Shown in pieces: positions 6,526 to 13,001 of a stretch of 13,001 bases of DNA; position 1 is the first letter of the stretch, and each line of letters opens with the position of its first letter. Under the pieces are notes generated by a model that saw nothing but the letters and a program-made list of their open reading frames with translations, did not search any database and was not told the origin of the DNA. Position numbers and translations under genes: made by a program. Source of the stretch: Clostridiales bacterium (GTDB taxonomy: Bacteria > Bacillota > Clostridia > Christensenellales > Aristaeellaceae); assembly GCA_004556545.1 (NCBI GenBank), contig SFGO01000115.1, forward strand, positions 1-13,001, read 5' to 3'.

Positions 6526-6655
6526 GCATTTCCGCAAACAGAGAAGGAATTTTGACTGCGGAGCCGGCGTTCTTTTGTTTTGGGAAAGGGGAGCCTGCGG
6601 CACGAGTGCCGAAAGCATACAGGCGGTGCAACCCCATCAGGAAAGCTTTCCATAG

Positions 6656-6684
6656 AAAAACCGACCGCGCCTAAGCGCAGCCGG
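6656..6684 (-). terminator. Rho-independent terminator of the receiver-like/SPFH operon
   Basis: A 10-base stem (6675-6684 with 6661-6670) has a TTAG loop and is followed directly by five T's in minus-strand reading. Two of the pairs are G-T, which would be A-C mismatches on the plus strand, so the structure is oriented to serve the minus strand. It lies about 185 bases past the SPFH stop, unusually far. Confidence 0.85.
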
Positions 6685-6859
6685 TCAGAGTGTCAAAAAA
6701 GTGGAGGTGCAGGAGGCACTGCCTCCTGCCGGGGTTATAGGGGCGGAGCACCTAACCCTTGTGCCGCAGCACTTTCCCCGCAAACCAGCTTAAGGGTGCG
6801 CAGCACCGAGGACGAGGACAGCCCGAAGGGCTACCGCAGTCCGAAGCCCAGCCGGTCAG
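6673..6859. repeat. palindrome-rich insert flanked by a 16-base direct repeat
   Basis: AAGCGCAGCCGGTCAG (6673-6688) and AAGCCCAGCCGGTCAG (6844-6859) differ at one base and bracket about 155 bases of hairpins. These are GCAGGAGGC/GCCTCCTGC around ACT (6709-6729), AGGTGC/GCACCT (6705-6710 with 6748-6753), GGTGC/GCACC around GCA (6795-6807) and AGCCC/GGGCT around GAA (6820-6832). The left copy is also half of the operon terminator stem. The shape suggests a small non-autonomous palindromic element that inserted into the terminator and duplicated its target. No RNA family is recognised. Confidence 0.5.
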
Positions 6860-6870
6860 TTGATTTTTCA

Positions 6871-7944
6871 TTACGCCAGCTTATTGCCGCAGGAGGGGCA
6901 GAACTTGCTGCCTGCCTCGACCTTGCCGCCGCAGTGGGGGCAGAAGCCGCCAGCGGGCTTTTCTTCCTGCTTGGCGCCGCAGGAGGGGCAGAACTTGCTG
7001 CCTGCCGCAATGGGCTGGCCGCAGGCCGTGCAGGCTGCCGTCGCAGCGGCCGGTGCAGCGGGAGCCGCAGGAGCAGCCTGCTGCGCGCCGCCAAAGGCCT
7101 GGGTGAACATCTGACCCATGCCCATGCCCGCGCCCATGCCAACGCCCATACCGGCCATGCCGTTGGGATTGTTGGCCGCGTCCCGCATGGCTTCGGCGGC
7201 CTGGAACTGAGCATACTTGCCCATGTCGCCCAGCACGCCCATGGAGGTGCGCTTGTCCATGGCCTTTTCCACTTCTTCGGGCAGGCTCACGTTTTCGATG
7301 ACGAAATTGGTCAGCGTCAGCCCCAGCGCTTCCACCTTGGCGTTCAGCGCGTTCATACAGTACTGGCTCAGGCCGCTGTAGTTGGCGGCGATGTCCAGCG
7401 CGGGGATCTTGCTCTGGGCGATGGCGTCGCTCAGACCGCTGACCACCATGCTCTTCAGCTGGCCTTCCACGCCTTCCACGGTGAACAGGCTGCTGGTGCC
7501 GAAGCATTCCTTCATGAAGACCTCGGGATCCTTGACCCGGAAGGCGAAGGAACCGAAGGCGCGGATGCGGATCATGCCGAAATCGGTATCCCGCATCATG
7601 ACGGGATTGGCAGTGCCCCACTTCCGATCCATGAACTGCTTGGTGTTGACGAAGTACACGTCGCTCTTGAAGGGGGAGTTGAAGCCGAACTTCCACGCCT
7701 TGAGCTTGGTCAGAACAGGCATGTTCTGGGTGCTCAGCTCATAGCGGCCGGGCTGGAACACGTCGGCCAGCCTGCCCTCGTTGACGAAGACCGCCGCCTG
7801 GCTTTCCCGCACGGTCAGCTGCGCGCCCATCATGATTTCCTTGCCGTTCATGTCGTACTTGTATACCATGGTGTTCGCGCTGTCATCCGTCCATTCGATG
7901 ACGTCGATTAGTTGGCTGGTCACCAGATCCTTAAAAATACCCAT
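6871..7944 (-). CDS. SPFH-domain protein with two C-terminal zinc ribbons (YdjI-like)
   Basis: A 357-residue protein of the SPFH/band-7 type once labelled virion-core-like, resembling B. subtilis YdjI. It starts MGIFKDLVTSQLIDVIEW. The SPFH domain (about 25-230) includes VVRESQ-type strand TVRESQAAVFVNEGRLADVF, PGRYEL (65-70) and LTLTNFVIENVSLPEEV (209-225). A Gly-Met-rich linker (262-280) and an Ala-Pro-rich linker (287-303) follow. Two zinc ribbons close the protein: Cys305, Cys308, Cys319, Cys322, and Cys335, Cys338, Cys349, Cys352. No membrane helix is seen, so it is probably a peripheral or cytosolic scaffold. GAAAGGAG lies six bases before the ATG. It follows the receiver-like gene by 37 bases and shares its promoter. 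Relatives act near PspA-type membrane-stress systems; a role here is inferred. Confidence 0.9.
   Translation of the reverse strand: MGIFKDLVTSQLIDVIEWTDDSANTMVYKYDMNGKEIMMGAQLTVRESQAAVFVNEGRLADVFQPGRYELSTQNMPVLTKLKAWKFGFNSPFKSDVYFVNTKQFMDRKWGTANPVMMRDTDFGMIRIRAFGSFAFRVKDPEVFMKECFGTSSLFTVEGVEGQLKSMVVSGLSDAIAQSKIPALDIAANYSGLSQYCMNALNAKVEALGLTLTNFVIENVSLPEEVEKAMDKRTSMGVLGDMGKYAQFQAAEAMRDAANNPNGMAGMGVGMGAGMGMGQMFTQAFGGAQQAAPAAPAAPAAATAACTACGQPIAAGSKFCPSCGAKQEEKPAGGFCPHCGGKVEAGSKFCPSCGNKLA
6886..7006 (-). repeat. 31-base exact direct repeat in the zinc-ribbon region
   Basis: Positions 6886-6916 and 6976-7006 are identical over 31 bases, 90 bases apart, and encode A-G-S-K-F-C-P-S-C-G in both ribbons. 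The two ribbons are otherwise diverged, so the identical core implies a recent duplication or gene conversion. Confidence 0.8.
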
Positions 7945-7981
7945 ATAGTTCTCCTTTCACCGCGCCGGACCGGGCGGCTTT

Positions 7982-8773
7982 TTATTTCAGATTTTCAGCG
8001 GCAAAGGCCGAAAGCCCCGGCAGCAGCCGTACTTCGGCGATCTCCATATGCAGGCCCAGATAATGATCGACCTGCTGAGCGGTTTCCTTCACATAGGAGC
8101 GCACGGCGCTTTCCAGCAGCGTACCGTCCTCGGTGACGGGGTAGCAGAGCACCCGCACTTCCTCCGGCGAGATCACCGCCACATGCAGGTACATATCCCG
8201 CTGCCGCACTCCGAAAAAGTTGCGCAGGGCGGTTTCCAGCCGTTCGCTGCCGTAATGCCAGCGGCTGGTCAGGAAGGGATCGTCCGTATCCATGGTCAGC
8301 CGGGCCAGAACGCAGGGCACATTGGGCTTTTCGCTGCACCGCAGCATGAACAGCCGGCTTTTCAGCTCCTCTTCCGTGGGGATCAGGCCGCAGACAATGC
8401 CCTTCAGCAGGCGCTCCTGACTATGGGAAAGAGAAGACATCAGATCATATTCGTCGTTGAAATGGTCGGCGTGAAGATTTCCCAGCATCCGATCCAGCGC
8501 CCGGATGATCTTCCACTGGCCGTCCGGAGTCTGGTCGATGGGAAAACGAAGCATTGCCGGGCACTTTTCTTCCACAAAGCGGTTCAGCTCGTCAAAAGCC
8601 GGGTCGTTATCCACGGCGATTGCGTCGATCTGGTGCTTCTGCATGCATTCCAGCGCCTCCTGCGTGGTCTGACGCAGGCGCGGCGGCTTGAAGCCCATGC
8701 TCTCCCAGCCCTCCATCGCGGTGAACAAGTCCCTCACACTCTGGTTTTCCGTGACGATCAGCAGCCTATACAC
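7982..8773 (-). CDS. receiver-like protein resembling YesN regulators but lacking the HTH
   Basis: A 263-residue protein. Its start MYRLLIVTENQSVRDLF and IDAIAVDNDPAF (49-60) look like strands 1 and 3 of a response-regulator receiver. Asp55 is at the phosphoacceptor position, but only Glu9 remains of the usual acidic pair. Residues about 105-263 (SQERLLKGIVCGLIPTEEEL, PCVLARLTM, HVAVISPEEVRVLCYP) resemble the middle sensory part of YesN/AraC-type response regulators. The protein ends there, with no AraC DNA-binding domain. I chose GTG at 8771-8773 because GGAGGG lies six bases upstream; an in-frame ATG at 8812 overlaps the promoter. It heads the operon with the SPFH gene. It may act by protein contact rather than as a transcription factor. 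Family placement is moderate. Confidence 0.7.
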   Translation of the reverse strand: MYRLLIVTENQSVRDLFTAMEGWESMGFKPPRLRQTTQEALECMQKHQIDAIAVDNDPAFDELNRFVEEKCPAMLRFPIDQTPDGQWKIIRALDRMLGNLHADHFNDEYDLMSSLSHSQERLLKGIVCGLIPTEEELKSRLFMLRCSEKPNVPCVLARLTMDTDDPFLTSRWHYGSERLETALRNFFGVRQRDMYLHVAVISPEEVRVLCYPVTEDGTLLESAVRSYVKETAQQVDHYLGLHMEIAEVRLLPGLSAFAAENLK

Positions 8774-8810
8774 GCATTTCCCTCCATATTGGTCAAAATG
8801 ACACAAAATC

Positions 8811-8839
8811 ATTATACTCTGTCACCGGGAAAAATTCAA
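8811..8839 (-). promoter_or_regulatory. sigma-A promoter of the receiver-like/SPFH operon
   Basis: On the minus strand TTGAAT (8834-8839) and a perfect TATAAT (8811-8816) are separated by 17 bases. The leader to the GTG at 8773 is about 30 bases. Confidence 0.85.
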
Positions 8840-8859
8840 TCCTTCCCGAATTTTGGCTG

Positions 8860-8880
8860 AAAAAAGGCGCGCGGGGCGCG
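8860..8880 (-). terminator. short GC hairpin with T-run, possible second terminator
   Basis: CGCGC/GCGCG arms (8876-8880 with 8868-8872) enclose a CCC loop and are followed after CC by six T's in minus-strand reading. It lies behind the main terminator of the MATE operon and just before the next promoter, so it could be a backup. Confidence 0.45.
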
Positions 8881-8915
8881 AATGCTTCCGGCGAAAACGG
8901 TTTTTGACAGCATTA

Positions 8916-8949
8916 AACCGCCGGCCTTCCCGTTTTGGGAGCCGGCGGT
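8916..8949 (-). terminator. terminator of the capF-capG-MATE operon
   Basis: A 9-base stem ACCGCCGGC/GCCGGCGGT (8941-8949 with 8917-8925), extended inward by TCCC/GGGA-type pairing, is followed by TTTAATG in minus-strand reading. The T-run is short, so termination may be partial. It lies about 30 bases past the MATE stop. Confidence 0.7.
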
Positions 8950-8981
8950 CTGCTTTCTTTCGGGTTTCTTCGTTTTTCTTT

Positions 8982-10394
8982 TTACGGGGCACATTCCGCA
9001 CCGGTTTTCTTTGCGTTCAGGGGATTCCATGTTCCCCGGCGGAAGTGAAGGCTGAACAAAAGGCACAGCAGCAGGTTGTGGGCGATCATGCAGGCCCAAG
9101 CCGCCTCCAGCCCCAGCCCCAGAAGCCAGGTGCAGACGAAGGTGCCCGCGATGCGCACGCCCCACATGCCCGCCAGATTGAACAGAAACGGCATCATCGT
9201 CCGGCCTACGCCCTGCATCATGCCCTCAATGACGATGGGCACGCCGTAGAAAGGCTCGGACACGGCCACCATCCGCAGCACCGTGCTGCCCAGCATGATC
9301 ACCTGCTCATCGGAGGAAAACAGCGCCATCAACGGCCGGGCGAAGGCGAACAAAAGGGCCCCGGAAACGGTCATCAGCCCCACCTCCAGCGGCAGGATGG
9401 TGCGGGCCAGTCGCTTCATGCGGTCGTTGTCGCCAGCCCCCAGCGCGTTGCCGGACAGGGTAGCGGCGGCGGTCTGCATGCCGAAGCCGGGAATGTAGAA
9501 GGCGGACTCCACCGTATTGGCGATGGTATGGGCGGCGGTGGCCGTCTGACCCAGCGCGTTGATCATGGAGGCGAACACCACGTAGCCCAGCGAGGTGCCG
9601 AAGCGCTGCAGCATATTGGGCAGCGCCACCTTCAGGCAGGGGCGAAGCACCCGGCCATCGGGCCGCAGGCTGCAGCCCTTGGGCGACACCATAGGATGCC
9701 TCCACAGCACCGCCGTAATCAGCACGCCGCCGACCGTGTAGGAAATGGCGCTGGCGATGGCCGCGCCCTCCACCCCCATCCCCGCGCCGTATACGCTGAC
9801 CCGGTGGGAAAACAGGCTGATCTCCCGGCTGGGATAAATCAGCAGGAAGTTCAGCACGATATTGATCAGGTTCATCAGCACGCCCACCCGCATGGGGGTC
9901 TTGGTGTCGCCTGCCGCCCGGAGCACCGTGCCGAAGAGAATGCTGGCCGTGCGGAACAGCATGGGCACATACAGAATGAAAAAATACCGCTGGGTCATCT
10001 CCCGGATGGAGGGATCCACCTGCATCCATACCGGCACCATGGGGCTCAGCCCCAGCGTCAGCGCGGTAAAGAGCGTGCCCACGATGCAGACCATCAGCGC
10101 GGCCTGCGCCGAGGCACGGTGTGCCTTCTGATCCTGACCCGCGCCGCAGGCTTTGGCAATGTAAGCCAGAAACCCGACGCCCAGCGCGGAGATGGAGCTG
10201 CCCACCATCCAGCCTACGGTGCTGGTGGCCCCTACGGCGGCGGTGGCCTCCGTGCCCAGCGCCCCCACCATGGCGGTGTCGATGTACTGCACCAGCGTCT
10301 GCATCAGCTCTTCCAGCATGGTAGGCCATGCCAGAGCGAAAATCACGGGCAGCATGGCCCAGCGCTCCTTCGCGCGGTTCTTTGACTGATTCAA
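8982..10394 (-). CDS. MATE family efflux transporter
   Basis: A 470-residue multidrug/toxin-extrusion-type exporter. These proteins use sodium or proton gradients to push organic cations and other small molecules out of the cell. About twelve membrane helices in two halves fit the family length of 440-480. Seen motifs include FALAWPTMLEELMQTLVQYI in helix 1 (Pro24), then DTAMVGALG. VLRAAGDTKTPM falls between helices 4 and 5, and the second half repeats PNMLQRFGTSLGYVVFASM and IPGFGMQTAAATLSGNALGAG. The start is TTG (10392-10394), with GGAGG nine bases upstream; the next in-frame ATG would cut into the N-terminal tail. It begins 21 bases after capG, so it is in the same transcript. Whether it moves a drug, or a metabolite linked to the glycan genes, is open. 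Confidence 0.92.
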   Translation of the reverse strand: MNQSKNRAKERWAMLPVIFALAWPTMLEELMQTLVQYIDTAMVGALGTEATAAVGATSTVGWMVGSSISALGVGFLAYIAKACGAGQDQKAHRASAQAALMVCIVGTLFTALTLGLSPMVPVWMQVDPSIREMTQRYFFILYVPMLFRTASILFGTVLRAAGDTKTPMRVGVLMNLINIVLNFLLIYPSREISLFSHRVSVYGAGMGVEGAAIASAISYTVGGVLITAVLWRHPMVSPKGCSLRPDGRVLRPCLKVALPNMLQRFGTSLGYVVFASMINALGQTATAAHTIANTVESAFYIPGFGMQTAAATLSGNALGAGDNDRMKRLARTILPLEVGLMTVSGALLFAFARPLMALFSSDEQVIMLGSTVLRMVAVSEPFYGVPIVIEGMMQGVGRTMMPFLFNLAGMWGVRIAGTFVCTWLLGLGLEAAWACMIAHNLLLCLLFSLHFRRGTWNPLNAKKTGAECAP

Positions 10395-10415
10395 GGGAAC
10401 GTTCCTCCGAAATCA

Positions 10416-11543
10416 TTATCGCTTCAGCCAGACAGTCTCGTTGACGATGGGGGTGTAGCTCTGAATGAGCTTGACCACCTTCGCGCCCACGTTCACGTCC
10501 TCGTAATCCAGGGGCATGGCCCGGGGCTCCCCTGCGGCCTGCATGGCGATGGCCAGCTCGGCGGCCTGCTGCACGCTTTCCTGCGTGATGCCGCCGATGA
10601 CCACGGTGCCCTTGTCCAGCACCTCGGGCCGCTCAGTGGACGTGCGGATCAGCACGCCGCAGAAGCCCAGCATGGCGCTTTCCTCGCTGAGGGTGCCGCT
10701 GTCGGACAGCACCACCAGACTGTTCATCTGCAAATGGTTGTAGTCGAACAGGCCGAAGGGCGGCAGGCTGCGCACCAGCGGATGGAACTGGAAATGCCGC
10801 TGCTCGATGAACTTCCGGCTGCGGGGATGGGTGGAGTAGATCACCGGCGCCTGATAGGTCTCCGCCATATGGTTGATGGCGTTCATCAGGGAGAGGAAGT
10901 TGTCCTCCAGATCGATGTTTTCCTCCCGGTGGGCGGAAACGAGGATGTACTTGCCCTTTTCCAGCCCCAGCCGCTCCAGCACGTTGCTTTTTTCAATGCC
11001 GGGCATGGCGTGGTTCAGCACCTCCCGCATGGGGGAGCCGGTCACGAAAATGGTCTTGCCGTCGATGCCCTCGCTGAGCAGATAGCGGCGGCTGTTTTCG
11101 GTATAGGGCATGTTGATGTCGGAAATATGATCCACGATCTTCCGGTTGATCATTTCGCTGACGTTCCAGTCCCAGCAGCGGTTGCCCGCCTCCATATGGA
11201 AGATCGGCACCTTCAGCCGCTTGGCGGAGATGGCGCTCAGGGCGGAGTTGGTATCGCCCAGCACCAGCAGCGCGTCGGGCTTTTCCTTCTGAATGACCTT
11301 GTAGCTGGCGGCGATGATATTGCCCATGGTCTCGCCCAGATCGCCGCCCACCGCGTCCAGATAATAGTCCGGCGCCCGCAACTCCAGCTCCTTGAAGAAA
11401 ATATCGTTCAGGTTGGGGTCGTAGTTCTGGCCGGTATGCACCAGAATGTGGTCGAAATACCGGTCGGCGGTGCGGATAACGGCGGACAGCCGGATGATCT
11501 CCGGCCGGGTGCCCAGAATGGTCATCAGTTTCAGCTTTTTCAT
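10416..11543 (-). CDS. capG: UDP-N-acetylglucosamine 2-epimerase-type enzyme of L-FucNAc synthesis
   Basis: A 375-residue WecB-fold epimerase, best matching the CapG/WbjD/FnlC branch, which converts UDP-L-PneNAc/FucNAc precursors at C2 in the last step to UDP-N-acetyl-L-fucosamine. Visible motifs are ILGTRPEIIRLS (9-20), HTGQNYD (36-42), LGDTNSALSA (95-104, Asp97), HMEAGNRCWDWNVSEMINRK (116-135, Glu118 and Glu130), VSAHREENI (202-210, His205) and SDSGTLSEES (280-289). The NRC...INRKIVDHISD stretch is typical of the FucNAc branch, not of WecB/MnaA. Its ATG (11541-11543) shares the A with the capF TGA, so translation is coupled. A longer open frame to 11633 lies within capF. A plain UDP-GlcNAc 2-epimerase role is less likely given capF. 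Confidence 0.88.
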   Translation of the reverse strand: MKKLKLMTILGTRPEIIRLSAVIRTADRYFDHILVHTGQNYDPNLNDIFFKELELRAPDYYLDAVGGDLGETMGNIIAASYKVIQKEKPDALLVLGDTNSALSAISAKRLKVPIFHMEAGNRCWDWNVSEMINRKIVDHISDINMPYTENSRRYLLSEGIDGKTIFVTGSPMREVLNHAMPGIEKSNVLERLGLEKGKYILVSAHREENIDLEDNFLSLMNAINHMAETYQAPVIYSTHPRSRKFIEQRHFQFHPLVRSLPPFGLFDYNHLQMNSLVVLSDSGTLSEESAMLGFCGVLIRTSTERPEVLDKGTVVIGGITQESVQQAAELAIAMQAAGEPRAMPLDYEDVNVGAKVVKLIQSYTPIVNETVWLKR

Positions 11544-12691
11544 CAGGCTTTCTCCTTTGCTTCGGCGGCGTTCTCCAAAACGGGCAGGCGCAGGGTATCG
11601 GGATGGGCCGGGTCGAAGACCTCGTTGGCCCACATGAGGGTGAGCATGTCCGTATCGCCGGTATTTTCGATGCTGTGGGTATACCCGGTGGGAATATCCA
11701 CCACCGTGAGGTTTTCGCCGCTGACCTTGTAGGCGATCACCGTGGAATCGCCCACCTTGCGGAAGCGGATCACGCCTTCGCCCTGCAGGACGATGAATTT
11801 TTCGTGCTTGGTCTGGTGCCAGTGGTCGCCCTTGGTGATGTGAGGCTTGGACACGTTCAGGCTGACCTGTCCCCGGCTGCCCATGTGCAGAAGCTCCGTA
11901 AAGGAGCCGCGCTGGTCGGCGTGGGTGACGGTAGGCCGGGAGAAATCCTCCGGCGGCAGGAAGCTGAGATAGGTGGCGTAGAGTTTTTTCACCAGCGGGT
12001 CGCTCTGATCGGGGGCGGTCAGGCTGTCCCGCAGGGCGGGGAAGGACTGGATCAGCTCGGCCATGCGGCCCAGATTCACCTCATGGACGGGCTGGACGGC
12101 GCACCATTCGCCTTCCCGATGGGGCTGCCCTTCCATCGCGCGAAGGAATTCCTCCGCCACGTCGTCGATATAGACCAGCCGCAGCGTCACGGACGGGTCG
12201 TTGACCGTGATGGGCAGGCCCCGGGCCACGTTATGGCAGAAGGTGGCCACGGCGCTGTTGTAGTTGGGCCGGCTCCATTTGCCGAAGACGTTGGGCAGAC
12301 GGTAGCGATACACCGTCGCGCCTGTTTCTTGGGCGTATTCCGCCACGGCCTGCTCCGCGTTTCGCTTGCTCTGGCCGTAGGGGTTTTCCAGCGCCGCCTG
12401 AATGGACGAGCTGAGCAGCACCGGCGGGCGCTTGCCGTTTTCCTTCAGCAGTTCCAGCAAATGCTGGGTAAAATCCGCGTTGCCCTTCTGAAAATCTGCC
12501 GGGTCCGTAGGCCGGTTCACCCCCGCCAGATGAAACACGAAATCCGCTTCCGCCGCAGCGGCGCGCAGCTGTTCCTCCGTATGGGGCATGTCCACCAGCA
12601 GCAGCCGGTGCTCGTCCCCATAACGGCCCGTCAGGGCGGCGCACAGGTTTTTGCCCATAAAGCCCCGGGCTCCCGTCATCAGAATATTCAA
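11543..12691 (-). CDS. capF: CapF-like bifunctional epimerase/reductase with C-terminal cupin
   Basis: A 382-residue enzyme of UDP-L-FucNAc synthesis, similar in length to S. aureus CapF (about 370). The N-terminal SDR domain has NILMTGARGFMGKNL (2-16, nucleotide-binding glycines), FHLAGVNRP (53-61), SSS (94-96) and YGQSK (105-109, catalytic Tyr and Lys). The C-terminal cupin (about 255-375) begins THADQRGSFTELLH and carries metal-binding candidates His290, His292, His296, Glu297 and His339. In the known pathway the cupin epimerises and the SDR domain reduces the CapE product, and CapG follows. The start is TTG (12689-12691), with AAGGAGG eight bases upstream; starting at the ATG four codons later would remove the first strand. 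It is the first gene of its operon. No CapE is seen in the window. Confidence 0.92.
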   Translation of the reverse strand: MNILMTGARGFMGKNLCAALTGRYGDEHRLLLVDMPHTEEQLRAAAAEADFVFHLAGVNRPTDPADFQKGNADFTQHLLELLKENGKRPPVLLSSSIQAALENPYGQSKRNAEQAVAEYAQETGATVYRYRLPNVFGKWSRPNYNSAVATFCHNVARGLPITVNDPSVTLRLVYIDDVAEEFLRAMEGQPHREGEWCAVQPVHEVNLGRMAELIQSFPALRDSLTAPDQSDPLVKKLYATYLSFLPPEDFSRPTVTHADQRGSFTELLHMGSRGQVSLNVSKPHITKGDHWHQTKHEKFIVLQGEGVIRFRKVGDSTVIAYKVSGENLTVVDIPTGYTHSIENTGDTDMLTLMWANEVFDPAHPDTLRLPVLENAAEAKEKA

Positions 12692-12769
12692 AGAGAAAGC
12701 CTCCTTATCGCATGTCGCATGGCTTACGTCGATTTTCCGTCGCCGTACTGCATTCCATCCGATTGATTT

Positions 12770-12798
12770 ATTGTAGAGGATGAAGCCAAATGTGTCAA
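12770..12798 (-). promoter_or_regulatory. sigma-A promoter of the capF-capG-MATE operon
   Basis: On the minus strand a consensus TTGACA (12793-12798) and TACAAT (12770-12775) are separated by 17 bases. The leader to the TTG start at 12691 is about 70 bases. This places capF first in the transcript. Confidence 0.9.
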
Positions 12799-13001
12799 TG
12801 TTTTCGCGCTGCTGCTTCCCGGCCTGAACGCCGCCGCTGCCGCCTATGCTGCATTCGCTGTTGCATTTGCTCTGGGAAGCCGCCGGGTGTAACATTCCGC
12901 TTCTGTAGGTTTGTCAAACATATTGGACAGGGAAAGAGGAAAGAGTCTGAAGAGGAGAACGCCATAGAAGAGGACGCATGGGGCGAGAGTTGCTGCGACT
13001 T
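12799..13001. other. right-end intergenic stretch, no supported gene
   Basis: The segment begins with GC-rich GCTG/GCCG-type triplet runs (12810-12875), including GCTTCCC (12814-12820) and its complement GGGAAGC (12874-12880). On the plus strand TTGCTC (12867-12872) and TAACAT (12890-12895), 17 bases apart, could be a weak promoter for a rightward gene. An ATG at 12978 after AGAGGA opens eight codons to the window edge, too little to call. Confidence 0.3.

Noticed and set aside
4703..6655. 650-codon open frame on the plus strand
   Set aside because: It lies antisense to the two membrane-protein genes and secG, crosses two promoters and a terminator, and its product is rich in H, Q, R and A with no domain. 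It is a GC-driven shadow.
6580..7911. 443-codon open frame on the plus strand
   Set aside because: Antisense to the SPFH gene and crosses its terminator and the palindromic insert.
8853..10385. 510-codon open frame on the plus strand
   Set aside because: Antisense to the MATE gene; composition dominated by H, G, Q and R, no ribosome site, no recognisable domain.
10396..10405. Palindrome GGAACGTTCC before the MATE start as an operator
   Set aside because: It lies inside an operon between the ribosome site and start, is short, and no second copy was noticed; likely chance.
11603..12766. 387-codon open frame on the plus strand
   Set aside because: Antisense to capF; His/Gly/Val-rich shadow with no domain.
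1..13001. CRISPR array, tRNA or rRNA genes
   Set aside because: No regularly spaced repeats and no tRNA or rRNA-like sequence were seen on either strand.
12978..13001. Start of a rightward gene at ATG 12978
   Set aside because: Only eight codons before the edge and a weak ribosome site; not enough to support a call.

Overview
The window looks like a chromosome piece from a high-GC, spore-forming, probably gut-associated Clostridia (Oscillospiraceae or Christensenellales-like). This is inferred from a sporulation sigma factor K gene with a pro-sequence, clean AAGGAGG-type ribosome sites, sigma-A promoters with 17-base spacers, GC-rich coding regions and frequent GTG/TTG starts. No genus can be fixed from the sequence alone.

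Left part (1 to about 2547): an integrated element. It holds the N-terminal end of an IS5-type transposase with its promoter (minus strand, cut by the window edge), about 560 bases with no recognised gene, a 48-residue small protein, and a large serine recombinase of 525 residues. The recombinase ends four bases from the broken 3' end of a minus-strand sigK gene. SigK is intact from its hydrophobic pro-sequence to the middle of the recognition helix of region 4.2 (ISRSYV). It then runs into eight foreign codons and a stop. This is the layout of a sigK-intervening (skin-like) element: the missing sigK end should lie beyond the left edge, and the recombinase would excise the element to rebuild sigK. 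This is the most interesting feature of the window.

Right part (about 2548 to 12691): all genes are on the minus strand, in well-delimited units. (a) A two-gene operon (5992 to 3443) of an uncharacterised multi-pass membrane protein and a Wzy/O-antigen-ligase-like membrane protein, with a clear promoter and terminator. (b) secG (6465 to 6229), with its own promoter and terminator. (c) An operon of a receiver-like protein lacking a DNA-binding domain and an SPFH protein with two zinc ribbons (8773 to 6871). Its terminator is separated from the last gene by a palindrome-rich insert flanked by a 16-base direct repeat. (d) An operon of capF, capG (UDP-L-FucNAc synthesis) and a MATE transporter (12691 to 8982), with a near-consensus promoter.

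The surface-polysaccharide theme recurs: capF/capG make an activated L-FucNAc precursor, and the Wzy-like protein and its partner could act in polymer assembly. No capE homologue is in the window. The last 200 bases on the right have no gene I can support.
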